Source: Clostridiaceae bacterium (lineage in GTDB: Bacteria; Bacillota_I; Bacilli_A; Erysipelotrichales; Coprobacillaceae). From it: DNA of 64,000 nucleotides. Below the pieces are notes generated by a model. The model had not been told where the DNA came from. It saw only the letters and a program-made list of their open reading frames with translations, and searched no databases. The position numbers and the translations under genes were made by a program. Positions within the stretch are counted from its first letter, which is position 1. Every line of letters begins with the position of its first letter. This document shows positions 53,224-62,390 of the stretch, in pieces. The DNA lies in contig CABJAS010000001.1 of NCBI GenBank assembly GCA_902363625.1, positions 124,001 to 188,000 on the forward strand. The letters run 5' to 3'.

Positions 53224-54910
53224 ATATTTCAATCACGATTGGCAAAATAACAGGTTTTTTGCCGGTTTGCTTCACAATATATTTGTAAGCTTTATCCTTG
53301 ATCATTTGACGGATATCCGCGACATCTACATCCCTGTTTGTCTGATTTTCAGTCATTGTGTCTTCAGCAATCTTTAAGATTCCTTTGACGACATGTTCAG
53401 AATCCTTCAAATAAACAAAGCCACGTGTCTGTACATCGGTATTAGCAGCAATTTCACGCTTATCGTTTATTGTCATCCCAATAATCACAACCCCGTCATT
53501 TGACAGTTGAATACGATCATCGATAACTTTCATTCCGACATCACCGACACCGATTCCATCAATCATGACATCTTCAATTTCATAATATTCACGTGCATGC
53601 TGTAGCTGTCCGTCTTTAAACGTGATTTCTTCCCCATTATCCATGATAATAACGTTTTCTTCCGGCAGGCCGCTTTCTTTAGCGACAGCCGCGTTAGCGA
53701 TAAAATGCTGATACTCTCCACGAATCGGGATATAGTATTTCGGATGGAAAATCTGTAACATGACTTTCAAGTCTTCGATAGATGCATGCATACTTGATAA
53801 ATCTTTGTTTTTAAAGATATAGATTTTCGCATCAGTTTTATACAATTCATTTTGTGCCTTCGTCGCAATCTTTTCAGTTCCGGGCACTACCGGTGAAACA
53901 ACGATAAAGGTATCTTTTTCATTGATTTTAAGCATTTCATCCCCGCCATCAATAATATCTGAGATATCATGATAGATACGAGTTGGACGTCCTGTCAGCA
54001 AAACCACTAACTGATCATCAATGTCAGGTCTGCCGATCTGAGATTTAAAGGCGATATTTTCTTTAGGAATTTCAATGACTGCCTTTTTAAGCTGATTACC
54101 CATGCGCACGATGGAATTGGTATTATCATATTTATCACGTCCGTAGAAAACGATCTTACGATTATATCTTTTTGTTAACTCAATGATTTCTTTTGTTCTA
54201 AAGATATTCTGAGCATAAGAGGCAACGATGATTCTTCCGGTTGCATCTTCAAAAATCGGATCAATTTTATCTTTGATCTTGTGTTTAGGCGACGTATACC
54301 CCGGTTTTTGAGCATAGCTGGATTCACACAGAAGCGCTAAAACACCTTTGCTGCCAATCTCCATCATGGTTTGAATATCTGTTTTAAATCCGCTTGGTGC
54401 GCCAAAATCGATGATGAATTCACCGGCATGGACGATATATCCTTCTGAAGTTTCAAAAGCTATTCCTATCGATCCCGGAATAGAATGTGTCACCGGGAAG
54501 AATTTAATATGCACTCCCGCAACATCAATATCACTTTTTCTTCTGACACGCACGATATCTGCCGTAATGCGTGTACGATTTAATCGATTATGCTGTTCGA
54601 TCATTTCTACAATTAAATCGGCAGTTAATGTTGGTGCATAGACCTTTACTGTAATTTGTTCTAATAAATAAGGCAAAGCTGCCATCGTATCATCATGACC
54701 ATGTGTGATAAAGATTCCGGCAATCTGATCTTTTCTTTCTTTTAGGTAATCAAAGCTTGGAATTATGATATCGACCCCTAATTTTTCAGATTCCGGAAAT
54801 CTAAATCCTGCATCAATAATAAATAATTTCTCATTTATATTAATGACATACATATTCTTTCCCATTTCCGCTTGGCCACCCAGCGGCAGGATTTTCACTA
54901 CATCATTCAT
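53222..54910 (-). CDS. rnjB: RNase J2-like ribonuclease with changed metal site
   Basis: A 562-residue metallo-beta-lactamase/beta-CASP protein. N-terminal KILPLGGQAEMGKNMYVI is typical of RNase J. The signature HxHxDH reads His70-Gly-His72-Asp-Asp74-Thr75, losing the last His. Later motifs are also altered: VHAGEFIIDFG replaces TGDFKFD. The beta-CASP region has TGRPTRIYHDIS. RNase J2 of Bacillus is likewise degenerate and works mostly as a partner of J1, so this is the better match than J1. It is between dapA and spoIIIE, the place of ymfA/rnjB. Confidence 0.88.
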   Translation of the reverse strand: MNDVVKILPLGGQAEMGKNMYVININEKLFIIDAGFRFPESEKLGVDIIIPSFDYLKERKDQIAGIFITHGHDDTMAALPYLLEQITVKVYAPTLTADLIVEMIEQHNRLNRTRITADIVRVRRKSDIDVAGVHIKFFPVTHSIPGSIGIAFETSEGYIVHAGEFIIDFGAPSGFKTDIQTMMEIGSKGVLALLCESSYAQKPGYTSPKHKIKDKIDPIFEDATGRIIVASYAQNIFRTKEIIELTKRYNRKIVFYGRDKYDNTNSIVRMGNQLKKAVIEIPKENIAFKSQIGRPDIDDQLVVLLTGRPTRIYHDISDIIDGGDEMLKINEKDTFIVVSPVVPGTEKIATKAQNELYKTDAKIYIFKNKDLSSMHASIEDLKVMLQIFHPKYYIPIRGEYQHFIANAAVAKESGLPEENVIIMDNGEEITFKDGQLQHAREYYEIEDVMIDGIGVGDVGMKVIDDRIQLSNDGVVIIGMTINDKREIAANTDVQTRGFVYLKDSEHVVKGILKIAEDTMTENQTNRDVDVADIRQMIKDKAYKYIVKQTGKKPVILPIVIEI

Positions 54911-54987
54911 TTATTATATTCACTCCTTATAAAATTTTTGTCACATATATTTTATTATACATGAAATAAGGAGGAATTAAAACGAAA

Positions 54988-55842
54988 TTACAAATTATTC
55001 ACCAAACGTTTCAGTTTTTTCTCCGTTTCTTTACTTACCGGACACATTGGCAGACGCAGAACATTTTCAATATAGCCCTGAATCGACAGCATATATTTGA
55101 TTGGACCCGGGGAAGCTTCAATAAAAACATACTGGGCAAAATTCTTAATGAAATCATCCTGCAATTCCAAATTCATCTGATATTCATAGTCTTTCATAAA
55201 CTGTTCAAGCTTAGGATAGATCATATGACTGATGACGGAAATAACACCATCCATCCCATGATCCAGTCCTTCTTTTAATGTCCCATCTTCTCCGCTTAAA
55301 ATCAAAAAATGGGGATACTCCGCTTTTATTTGTGTGACCATCTCAAAATTTTGACTGGCATGCTTCAAGCCAATCAGATTCTGATGCTTCTTTAAGAGCT
55401 GAAGCATCGTCTCTGCCTTAATCTCCACTCCGCAGCGGCTTGGCACATTATAGATAATAATATTTTTATCTGTACTGCTAAGCAGCAAATCAAAGTGTTT
55501 AAACAGTCCTACTTGTGATGGCTTATTATAATAAGGCACTACAACCATTAAAGCATCTACATCTTTATTTTCAAAATATTTTAATTGTTTCAGTACTTCT
55601 GCTGTATCATTTCCGGAAATCCCCATAATGATCGAGCAGTCTTTTGCTTGGCGAATCACAAAATCTAATATCTGTTCTTTTTCTGACAAACTTAAAGTAG
55701 GCGCTTCGGCTGTGGTTCCACAGACAACGAAGCCCCTTTCTCCTTCACGAATCAATTTAGCGATAACATTTTCCAATCCGTTAAAATCAATCTGACCTTG
55801 CTGGTTAAATGGTGTGATCAGTGCCGTATAAATAGCTTTCAT
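54988..55842 (-). CDS. dapA: 4-hydroxy-tetrahydrodipicolinate synthase
   Basis: Condenses pyruvate with aspartate semialdehyde, giving the precursor of lysine and, in sporulation, of dipicolinate. 284 residues of the NAL aldolase family: GTTAEAPTLSLSEK, IIYNVPSRCGVEI with the catalytic Tyr and the Schiff-base Lys in LIGLKHASQ. It directly follows spoVFB with no spacer, so DapA and the dipicolinate synthase are made together. asd and dapG, part of the Bacillus operon, are not present here. Confidence 0.94.
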   Translation of the reverse strand: MKAIYTALITPFNQQGQIDFNGLENVIAKLIREGERGFVVCGTTAEAPTLSLSEKEQILDFVIRQAKDCSIIMGISGNDTAEVLKQLKYFENKDVDALMVVVPYYNKPSQVGLFKHFDLLLSSTDKNIIIYNVPSRCGVEIKAETMLQLLKKHQNLIGLKHASQNFEMVTQIKAEYPHFLILSGEDGTLKEGLDHGMDGVISVISHMIYPKLEQFMKDYEYQMNLELQDDFIKNFAQYVFIEASPGPIKYMLSIQGYIENVLRLPMCPVSKETEKKLKRLVNNL

Positions 55843-56424
55843 TTAAAATGAAATAATAACAGGCTGATATTGTTCGTTATTTAATGCGCTGATACAAGTT
55901 GGCACTAACTGGTTTGGATCGCACACCATACTGTTTGGTTTTTTAACCGGGTCATCTTGACCAAATGGGATAAAGAAGATATGTTTCGTGTTCATCAGTT
56001 TCATAATATTGGTTCCGCTGTTCCCTAATGCATCATTGGTAAAAATTCCTAATACGACCGGATGCAGATTTCTTAATGTTGCTTTAATTGCCATGACTAA
56101 AGCATTATCGCACAAGCCGTTGGCAAGTTTTGCCATAGTATTCGCACTGCAAGGCAATACGACAATCAGATCTAATGGATCTTTTGGTCCGAATTGTTCC
56201 GCTTCCTGAACCGTTGTCACAATTTTATGACCGGTGATTTCTTCCATTTGCTCTCTGACATCTTTCGCATCCATAAAACGGCTGTCTTCTTCATAGACCA
56301 TACCGCTCATGATGCAGTATAGATCGGCTCCGGTTTCTTTTAAAGCACGAATCGCTTTTAATGATGCTTCCAGTGAACAAAAAGATCCACTCATCCCGAT
56401 TCCGATTTTCTTTCCTGCTAACAT
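55843..56424 (-). CDS. spoVFB: Dipicolinate synthase subunit B
   Basis: A 193-residue flavoprotein-type subunit with the UbiX/LpdB-like fold. It starts KKIGIGMSGSFCSLEASLKAI, with DLIVVLPCSANTMAKLANG and PVVLGIFTNDALG in the middle. Works with DpaA to make pyridine-2,6-dicarboxylate, the calcium chelator of the spore core. It overlaps spoVFA by seven bases. Confidence 0.93.
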   Translation of the reverse strand: MLAGKKIGIGMSGSFCSLEASLKAIRALKETGADLYCIMSGMVYEEDSRFMDAKDVREQMEEITGHKIVTTVQEAEQFGPKDPLDLIVVLPCSANTMAKLANGLCDNALVMAIKATLRNLHPVVLGIFTNDALGNSGTNIMKLMNTKHIFFIPFGQDDPVKKPNSMVCDPNQLVPTCISALNNEQYQPVIISF

Positions 56425-57209
56425 TCTGTTCCCCTCCTATAAATAAAATCAGCGATCATCTTACCAGCTTCCTTATAACCGTACTGGCTAGGCAGACCCG
56501 GCAAAATATAATCGTGCAAATGACTGGCACACTCATGATGGTAGCCATATGGGAAAGAAGAAATATCAAATAGATAGATTGATTTATCTAAGTTCTTTAC
56601 AGTGTCTTCCTGCATTGCTTCGTGGGGTGCGGTATTCACGATGATATCGATCGGTCGTTTCAGCAAGTCATCTTCACTGATGATCTCAAAGCCGTCCTTA
56701 AGTGCCGCTTCGATGGCATTAGGATCTTTTTCAATCACTAAAATAGCGGATTGCAATGCCGATAATTTGTTGGCAATACTCTTTCCGCAATGTCCGTAAC
56801 CGATGACGCATGTTGTTGAATTTTCTAAAGTATATGGTCTTTTTTGGATAATTTCACTGATAGTGCCTTCTGCTGTTAAGACAGCATTTTTATTGATAAT
56901 CTCTTCTTCTTTCATTAAGGTGATTAAAGAAAAATGATATTTTTCCTGCAGCTTATTTAATACCGGATTGTTTTTTCCTGTATAAATAATCGTCTTAGGA
57001 TCCAGCTTTTCAAAAAATGTTTCATCTAAGTGACAGTAATAGCCATGGCTGGTTCCTTTCAAGGATTCATTCAATCCGTTAAATCCAAGCAATACAAAAT
57101 CTAATTCTTTTGCCCATGTCAGCGTTTCATACAGTGTACAGCCTTTTTTAATTAATTCCATTTCTGTATACGATAAACGCTGATCATCATTCAATATATA
57201 ACCTTTCAT
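56418..57209 (-). CDS. spoVFA: Dipicolinate synthase subunit A
   Basis: A 263-residue NAD(P)-binding dehydrogenase-like subunit. The Rossmann motif is VIGYGHCGKSIANKL, at about residue 136, with DIIVNTAPHEAM after it; PGLPSQYGYKEAGKMIADFI closes the protein. It is about 30 residues shorter than Bacillus SpoVFA (297), mainly before the Rossmann domain. The ribosome-binding site is AAAGGGGG. First gene of the spoVFA-spoVFB-dapA group. Confidence 0.92.
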   Translation of the reverse strand: MKGYILNDDQRLSYTEMELIKKGCTLYETLTWAKELDFVLLGFNGLNESLKGTSHGYYCHLDETFFEKLDPKTIIYTGKNNPVLNKLQEKYHFSLITLMKEEEIINKNAVLTAEGTISEIIQKRPYTLENSTTCVIGYGHCGKSIANKLSALQSAILVIEKDPNAIEAALKDGFEIISEDDLLKRPIDIIVNTAPHEAMQEDTVKNLDKSIYLFDISSFPYGYHHECASHLHDYILPGLPSQYGYKEAGKMIADFIYRRGTEC

Positions 57210-57227
57210 TTTATTCCCCCTTTCATC

Positions 57228-57255
57228 TATTTATATGCGTCGATAAAGGGCATGT
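57228..57255 (-). promoter_or_regulatory. Possible sigma-K-like promoter of spoVFA
   Basis: On the minus strand AC (57255-57254), 16 bases, then CATATAAATA (57237-57228). Sigma-K promoters have AC about 16-17 bases before CATAnnnTA; here the second half is one base longer than the consensus. The spoVF operon is sigma-K-dependent in Bacillus, which is the main reason to note it. Confidence 0.3.
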
Positions 57256-57259
57256 GCAT

Positions 57260-57562
57260 TTAAACTTGCAGACACTGCCTTAATAAACAGCCTACAAGCT
57301 CTAATAAATAGGGATGTATTTCGCACAAGTAATATTTGACTTTTTCAGAGTTCATCACTCCGTTTTCATGAATGCGATACAACATTGAAATGAAGATCGC
57401 CGGATCTGTTTCTTCTGCTCCGATTTTTATTTCATACATAAATAAAAAATCTTTATCTTCTTTGATAATTTCTAAGTCGGCAAACACCTTTAATGTTTGG
57501 ATATCGGTAATATTTTGCTGTAAATGTGCATTTAATGCGGTTAATGTAATGTTTTCTTTCAT
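57260..57562 (-). CDS. Small protein before the dipicolinate operon, unknown
   Basis: About 100 residues, starting KENITLTALNAHLQQNITDIQTL and ending LLELVGCLLRQCLQV, with two hydrophobic patches but no clear membrane helix. The ATG at 57562 has GGAGG in good position. I do not recognise it. It reads in the same direction as spoVFA, 50 bases before its start, so it could be in the same transcript, but a possible sporulation promoter lies in between. Confidence 0.6.
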   Translation of the reverse strand: MKENITLTALNAHLQQNITDIQTLKVFADLEIIKEDKDFLFMYEIKIGAEETDPAIFISMLYRIHENGVMNSEKVKYYLCEIHPYLLELVGCLLRQCLQV

Positions 57563-57604
57563 AATCTCCTCCATTAATACATAGACAAAAGATTAAGAAA
57601 AAAT

Positions 57605-57640
57605 ACTAAAAAAGATCACGCTATTTTTCAAGCATGATCT
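57605..57640 (-). terminator. Terminator of the UPF0597 gene
   Basis: On the minus strand AGATCATGC pairs with GCGTGATCT (one G-T) around a ten-base loop, then TTTTTTAG. The 5' arm overlaps the end of the gene. Confidence 0.78.
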
Positions 57641-58895
57641 CTAAAATTTCGTGATCGGTGACTTTCATTCCTTCTTTTCCGATTCTGCCGATCGCCTGGA
57701 TCGTATTTTCAATCGATTCTTTTAAAATGCCGTCACATGTATTATAAGCACAGTTTTTCATTGCCAGATAATGTGCCATCATCGCGGCATCAATCGCTGT
57801 AGCAATCTTTACTGCACAAGATGCCTTCGCCCCATCACAAACGATTCCCGGAATATTCGCCAGTGTATTGCGGATGGTCATATCGATTTGTGCCAATGTT
57901 CCGCCGGATAAATAAGTGATCCCTGCCCCACTGGCACAGCCTGCACAGACTGCGCCGCAAAATGCAGATAAACGCCCGATCCCCGTCTTTTGATGAATCG
58001 TCACTAAGTTAGAAAATACCAAACCACGATATAACTGTTCTGCACTCATTTGATGATAGTTAGCATACACAATAATCGGAACTGAAGAAGTGATCCCTTG
58101 ATTTCCGCTCCCCGAATTTGTGACAACAGGCAGTGAACAGCCTGACATACGGGCTTCAGAAGCCGATGCAGTATATGCCTTCATCAATGTTAAGACATCT
58201 TTATCCGGATAGTTTTCCATCAGCATCTTCCCGATGCCTACGCCATATCCACCTTTTAGCCCTTCTTTTGCAATCGCCATATTATATGCAATCTGCTTAT
58301 CAAGCATTTCCTGAACATCTTCAATCTTTACCGTATTCGCAAATTCAAAGATACCACAGATATTTAAAACCGAACGATCTGCCAGCACTCCTAAATATTT
58401 GCTTTCTTCCTGCTTAGTTTCAAATAATACTTCTTTATCCTTAGTGATTTTAGTGATATTCGTATGTGTATCTTTAATTTCCACAAACGCTTCGTGTTCA
58501 TCCGCCGTCGCCAACACTTGTATATGTAAAGGAGTCAAAGATTCCAGCAGCTCTACTTTGCAGTAATCTGTATTCAGCAGTTGTTTTGCTTTGCTGATCT
58601 GCTCCTTGCTTACTGTATTGATAACCTCTAAACGCTTTGATGCATCTCCTGCCAATACCCCGATAATTGCACTTGCTTCAATCCCTACTAAATGCCCGGT
58701 ATTTGGCACAGTCACACACTTTGCATTTTTAACGATATTCCCACTGCATCTAACAACCAGACGTGTCGGCAGCTGTCCCAATACATCTTTTGCTTTTGCA
58801 CAGGCATAGGCAATCGCAATCGGTTCTGTACACCCCATTGCCGGGACAAGTTCTTCTTTTAATATTTGAATGTATTCTTGATAGTTTTCTTGCAT
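57621..58895 (-). CDS. UPF0597 / L-cysteine desulfidase-like protein
   Basis: A 424-residue protein of the UPF0597 family (YhaM/CyuA), which includes iron-sulfur L-cysteine desulfidase related to L-serine dehydratase alpha chain. Typical elements: ELVPAMGCTEPIAIAYA with Cys22, NSGSGNQGITSSVPI, FCGAVCAGCASGAGITYL and PGIVCDGAKASCAVKIA, whose cysteines could bind a [4Fe-4S] cluster. Probable role: release of sulfide and pyruvate from cysteine. GGAG-like site precedes the ATG. Convergent pairs on neither side; single gene. Confidence 0.88.
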   Translation of the reverse strand: MQENYQEYIQILKEELVPAMGCTEPIAIAYACAKAKDVLGQLPTRLVVRCSGNIVKNAKCVTVPNTGHLVGIEASAIIGVLAGDASKRLEVINTVSKEQISKAKQLLNTDYCKVELLESLTPLHIQVLATADEHEAFVEIKDTHTNITKITKDKEVLFETKQEESKYLGVLADRSVLNICGIFEFANTVKIEDVQEMLDKQIAYNMAIAKEGLKGGYGVGIGKMLMENYPDKDVLTLMKAYTASASEARMSGCSLPVVTNSGSGNQGITSSVPIIVYANYHQMSAEQLYRGLVFSNLVTIHQKTGIGRLSAFCGAVCAGCASGAGITYLSGGTLAQIDMTIRNTLANIPGIVCDGAKASCAVKIATAIDAAMMAHYLAMKNCAYNTCDGILKESIENTIQAIGRIGKEGMKVTDHEILEIMLEK

Positions 58896-59038
58896 AATCC
58901 TTCTCCTTTATTAGACATTCTACCTAATCTAAACTATACATTCAACCCTATTTAAACGTTTCACTATTTTTAATTTATGAAAAAAACGTTTTATCCAAAC
59001 TTTCTATATTAGACTAATCCTTATATGGGGGAATTATT

Positions 59039-60439
59039 ATGAAACTAAGTCAATTTTTTTCTGTAAGATCACATGTATCGAAAGATGAAATACAAGGTGA
59101 AATCCCCAGCGATAAAGAAATTTATAAAAAGACCTTAGGTGTTGCCTGGCCTTCTACGCTGGAAGCCGTTTTGATTTCGCTCATTTCTTCTGTCGATATG
59201 ATTATGGTGGGGTCTATCGGTGCAGATGCTATTGCATCTGTCGGGATTACTAATCAGCCGAAGTTTATTATTTTAGCGGTGATCTTGTCTTTGAATGTTG
59301 GGGTTACCGTTGTTGTTTCGCGAAGAAAAGGAGAGCAGGATAAAGAGGCTGCGAACCGTTGTCTGAGACAAGCTTTAATGATCTGTATCGGTGCTGCTTT
59401 GGTTCTTTCCATTGCCGGCATCATCTGGGCAAAAGATATCCTCTATCTTGCCGGTGCCAATGATGAATATGTCGATATGGCAGCAACTTACTTTAAACTC
59501 ATTATGGTTGGGAATATTTTTTACAGTATGTCCTTAACGATCAATGCTGCACAAAAGGGGTGTGGAAATACCAAGATTTCCATGAGGACAAACCTAACCG
59601 CAAACGTTGTCAATTTGATTTTTAACTTCTTACTTATCAACGGGATTGGTTTTTTCCCTAAGCTGGGAGTAGCCGGTGCCGCCATTGCAACCTCATTAGG
59701 GAATATAGTCGCTTGTGTCATGTCATTTATGTCACTGCGCCATCAAGATGAGTTTCTGCATTTTTCTTTGCATCAGAGCTGGCGTTTCGATAAGAAAACA
59801 CTGCATGACCTTTACTTTATCACCTCTTCTTCTTTCGTTGAACAGGTCTTTATGCGTATTGGTTTCTTCCTTTATTCAAAGACTGTAGCTACATTGGGAA
59901 CCATTGCTTTTGCTACTCATCAGGTCTGTATGAACATCATTAATCTCTCTTTCTCATTTGGAGACGGACTTTCTGTAGCGACTTCTTCTTTAGTCGGTCA
60001 AAGCTTAGGAGCAAAACGAAAAGATATGGCAAAAATATACAGCACGTCTACACAAAAGCTTGGGAAAGTTGCCGCTGTTTTGGTAGGCACCTTTCTGATT
60101 GTCTGCCGTTATCAAATTTTAGGACTATTTACCAATGATCCTATCATTATTCAAACGGGTGGCAACATTGTCTTTATCATCGTTTTAACCGTTGTCTTCC
60201 AGATCACTCAGGTGATTACTTTTGGTTGTCTGCGAAGTGCCGGTGACGTTAAATTTACTGCGATGATTTCTTTAATCAGTGTCACAGCAGTGCGTCCGGT
60301 TTTAACCTATTTATTAGCGTTCCCATTGGGACTGGGATTGATTGGTGCATGGCTGTCTCTTTTCTTAGATCAGCTGATTCGTTATTTTGCTTCCCGAATG
60401 CGCTATCGCAAAGGAAATTGGGTTAATCTTAAAGTTTAA
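59039..60439 (+). CDS. MATE family multidrug exporter
   Basis: A 466-residue transporter with twelve membrane helices in two similar halves, of the NorM/DinF-like type. The opening TLGVAWPSTLEAVLISLISSVDMIMVG in pieces is typical, as is VGQSLGAKRKDMAKIY after helix seven. It exports cationic drugs or metabolites with Na+ or H+; the substrate is not predictable. The ATG follows GGGGG. Separated from the next gene by a terminator. Confidence 0.9.
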   Translation: MKLSQFFSVRSHVSKDEIQGEIPSDKEIYKKTLGVAWPSTLEAVLISLISSVDMIMVGSIGADAIASVGITNQPKFIILAVILSLNVGVTVVVSRRKGEQDKEAANRCLRQALMICIGAALVLSIAGIIWAKDILYLAGANDEYVDMAATYFKLIMVGNIFYSMSLTINAAQKGCGNTKISMRTNLTANVVNLIFNFLLINGIGFFPKLGVAGAAIATSLGNIVACVMSFMSLRHQDEFLHFSLHQSWRFDKKTLHDLYFITSSSFVEQVFMRIGFFLYSKTVATLGTIAFATHQVCMNIINLSFSFGDGLSVATSSLVGQSLGAKRKDMAKIYSTSTQKLGKVAAVLVGTFLIVCRYQILGLFTNDPIIIQTGGNIVFIIVLTVVFQITQVITFGCLRSAGDVKFTAMISLISVTAVRPVLTYLLAFPLGLGLIGAWLSLFLDQLIRYFASRMRYRKGNWVNLKV

Positions 60440-60460
60440 GGTGCTTAGCACCTTTTTATT
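60439..60460 (+). terminator. Terminator of the MATE gene
   Basis: AGGTGC-TTA-GCACCT followed by TTTTATT, starting in the stop codon. Confidence 0.82.
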
Positions 60461-60540
60461 ATATAAAACATTCAGTTGTACCCTGCTTTGCTTTTATGAT
60501 AAAATCAGGGAAGAAATCAAGTCTTCATCAGGAGGAGCTT

Positions 60541-62304
60541 ATGCTAATCACAATAAAAAACTTAAACAAACGTCATGCTGACAGACAAATTTTAAAAGAT
60601 GCCCAGATGATCATTAATGATCAAGATAAGATCGGGATTATCGGCAAAAACGGTGCCGGTAAATCAACCTTATTGAAAATCATTGCCGGAATTGAACAGA
60701 TGGACAGCGGCGATTATATTACCGGCGGAAATATAAAGATCAGTTATTTAAAACAAATGCCTGATTTTCTTGATGGTCAAACATGCTTCAGCTTTATCAG
60801 CAGTCAATTAAAAGAAAAAGACAAAGTCAATGACTATGAAATCAAAGCGATTTTATCTAAATTAGGTATCAATGACTATGATCAGCAGATCAGCCAATTA
60901 TCCGGTGGACAGAAAAAACGTGTTGCTTTAGCACTGGCTTTGCTTTTGCCCAGTGATCTTCTGCTTTTAGATGAACCAACGAACCATTTAGACCAAGATA
61001 TGATCTTATGGCTGGAAAAATATTTAATAAAATATACAGGTGCCATCGCCATGGTTACTCATGACCGTTATTTTTTAGAGCGTGTCTGCAATAAAATGAT
61101 CGAGATCGATCGTTGCGACTTATTTACTTATCAAGCCAACTATTCTGCCTATCTCGAACAAAAGGAGCTGACTCAGGCACAACAGATTGCCAGCGACCAT
61201 AAACGTCAGCAGTTTTTGAAAAAAGAACTGGAATGGGTGCGTGCCGGTGTACAGGCACGTTCTACCAAAAGCAAAAGCAGATTGGATCGTTTTGAAAAAT
61301 TATCACAGGTTGCTTCTGTTTCACAGGATAAGGAATTTGATCTTTCTTCCATCGCCAGTCGTCTTGGCTCTAAAACTATCGAACTAAAAGACATTACTTA
61401 TCAATTAAATAACCGTTTGCTAATCAATCATTTTTCTTATTTATTTTTACGTCATGACCGTGTTGGCATCATCGGTGCTAATGGTATTGGCAAATCCACC
61501 TTGCTGAATATTATTGCCCAAATCAAGCAGCCGACTGCCGGCGAAGTAATTTTAGGCGATACGATCAACATTGGCTATTTTTCGCAGGAGATTCAAGGCA
61601 TCGATGAAAGCAAGCGAGTGATCGATATCATTCGTGACTATGCCGAACATTTTCAAACCAGTGAAGGTCAATTAAGTGCCACCCAGCTTTTAGAACAATT
61701 CTTATTTGAAAAAGAAAAGCAATACACAGTTGTAAATCGTCTTTCCGGCGGAGAGAAACGACGCTTATTTCTGCTGACTGTTTTACTTAAACAGCCTAAT
61801 GTTCTGATTTTAGACGAACCGACCAACGATTTTGATATTCCTACATTAAATGTACTGGAAGATTTTCTGGATCAGTTCAGCGGGATTGTCATCACCGTCA
61901 GCCATGATCGTTACTTTTTAGATCGTGTCGTAGACCAAATTTTTGCTTTTGAAAAAGATGGTATAATTCAGCGTTATATGGGTGGATTCAGTGATTATTT
62001 AGAAAAAAAGACAATTCAGCAGGAAACTATAAAAGAAACAAAAAAGAAAATCGTTAAAAAAGTCAGCACCATTAAAATGACATATCAGGAAAAGAAAGAA
62101 TTTGAGTCTATTGAATCAGAAATCAGTAATTTAGAAAATCAATTAGCCGAAATCGAAAAGGAAATGAATGCTTTTCATGAAGATTATACCAAAATAATAG
62201 AACTCACTAAAAAACAGGAAATGCTTGAAAATGCCCTCGAAGAAAAAATGGAACGCTGGGAATATTTGAGTGAATTAAACGAAAAAGTGATGCAGGCACA
62301 TTAG
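60541..62304 (+). CDS. ABC-F family ATPase
   Basis: Soluble protein with two ABC domains and no membrane part, of the ribosome-associated ABC-F group. 587 residues: first Walker A GKNGAGKSTL (about 37-44), signature LSGGQKKRVALA, Walker B LLLLDEPTNHLD; linker helix region about 210-280; second Walker A GANGIGKSTLL, signature LSGGEKRRLFLL, second Walker B LILDEPTNDFD; C-terminal coiled coil about 510-585. The long arm and C-terminal extension resemble Uup/EttA-like factors; antibiotic protection is possible but not shown. The ATG at 60541 follows AGGAGGAG. Confidence 0.92.
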   Translation: MLITIKNLNKRHADRQILKDAQMIINDQDKIGIIGKNGAGKSTLLKIIAGIEQMDSGDYITGGNIKISYLKQMPDFLDGQTCFSFISSQLKEKDKVNDYEIKAILSKLGINDYDQQISQLSGGQKKRVALALALLLPSDLLLLDEPTNHLDQDMILWLEKYLIKYTGAIAMVTHDRYFLERVCNKMIEIDRCDLFTYQANYSAYLEQKELTQAQQIASDHKRQQFLKKELEWVRAGVQARSTKSKSRLDRFEKLSQVASVSQDKEFDLSSIASRLGSKTIELKDITYQLNNRLLINHFSYLFLRHDRVGIIGANGIGKSTLLNIIAQIKQPTAGEVILGDTINIGYFSQEIQGIDESKRVIDIIRDYAEHFQTSEGQLSATQLLEQFLFEKEKQYTVVNRLSGGEKRRLFLLTVLLKQPNVLILDEPTNDFDIPTLNVLEDFLDQFSGIVITVSHDRYFLDRVVDQIFAFEKDGIIQRYMGGFSDYLEKKTIQQETIKETKKKIVKKVSTIKMTYQEKKEFESIESEISNLENQLAEIEKEMNAFHEDYTKIIELTKKQEMLENALEEKMERWEYLSELNEKVMQAH

Positions 62305-62316
62305 CGCATCACTTTT
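62283..62316 (+). terminator. Terminator of the ABC-F gene
   Basis: AAAAAGTGATGC pairs with GCATCACTTTT across the stop codon; T-rich tail follows. Confidence 0.75.
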
Positions 62317-62362
62317 ATTGTTACTAAAGCAGAAAGATTATAGATATATCCTTATTATTTAG

Positions 62363-62368
62363 TATAAT
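62363..62368 (+). promoter_or_regulatory. -10 element of the first secreted paralog
   Basis: TATAAT within AGTATAATAAAGATAAGGAAGGTGA. The same block, with one change, precedes the second paralog at 63541. The A/T-rich sequence just before (TATCCTTATTATTT) is also shared. Confidence 0.65.
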
Positions 62369-62390
62369 AAAGATAAGGAAGGTGAATTAA

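Noticed and set aside
58896..59038. Operator made of AAACGTTT-like repeats before the MATE gene
   Set aside because: TTAAACGTTTCA and AAAAACGTTTTA occur 30 bases apart, but such A/T-rich palindromes are frequent here and no regulator gene is adjacent.
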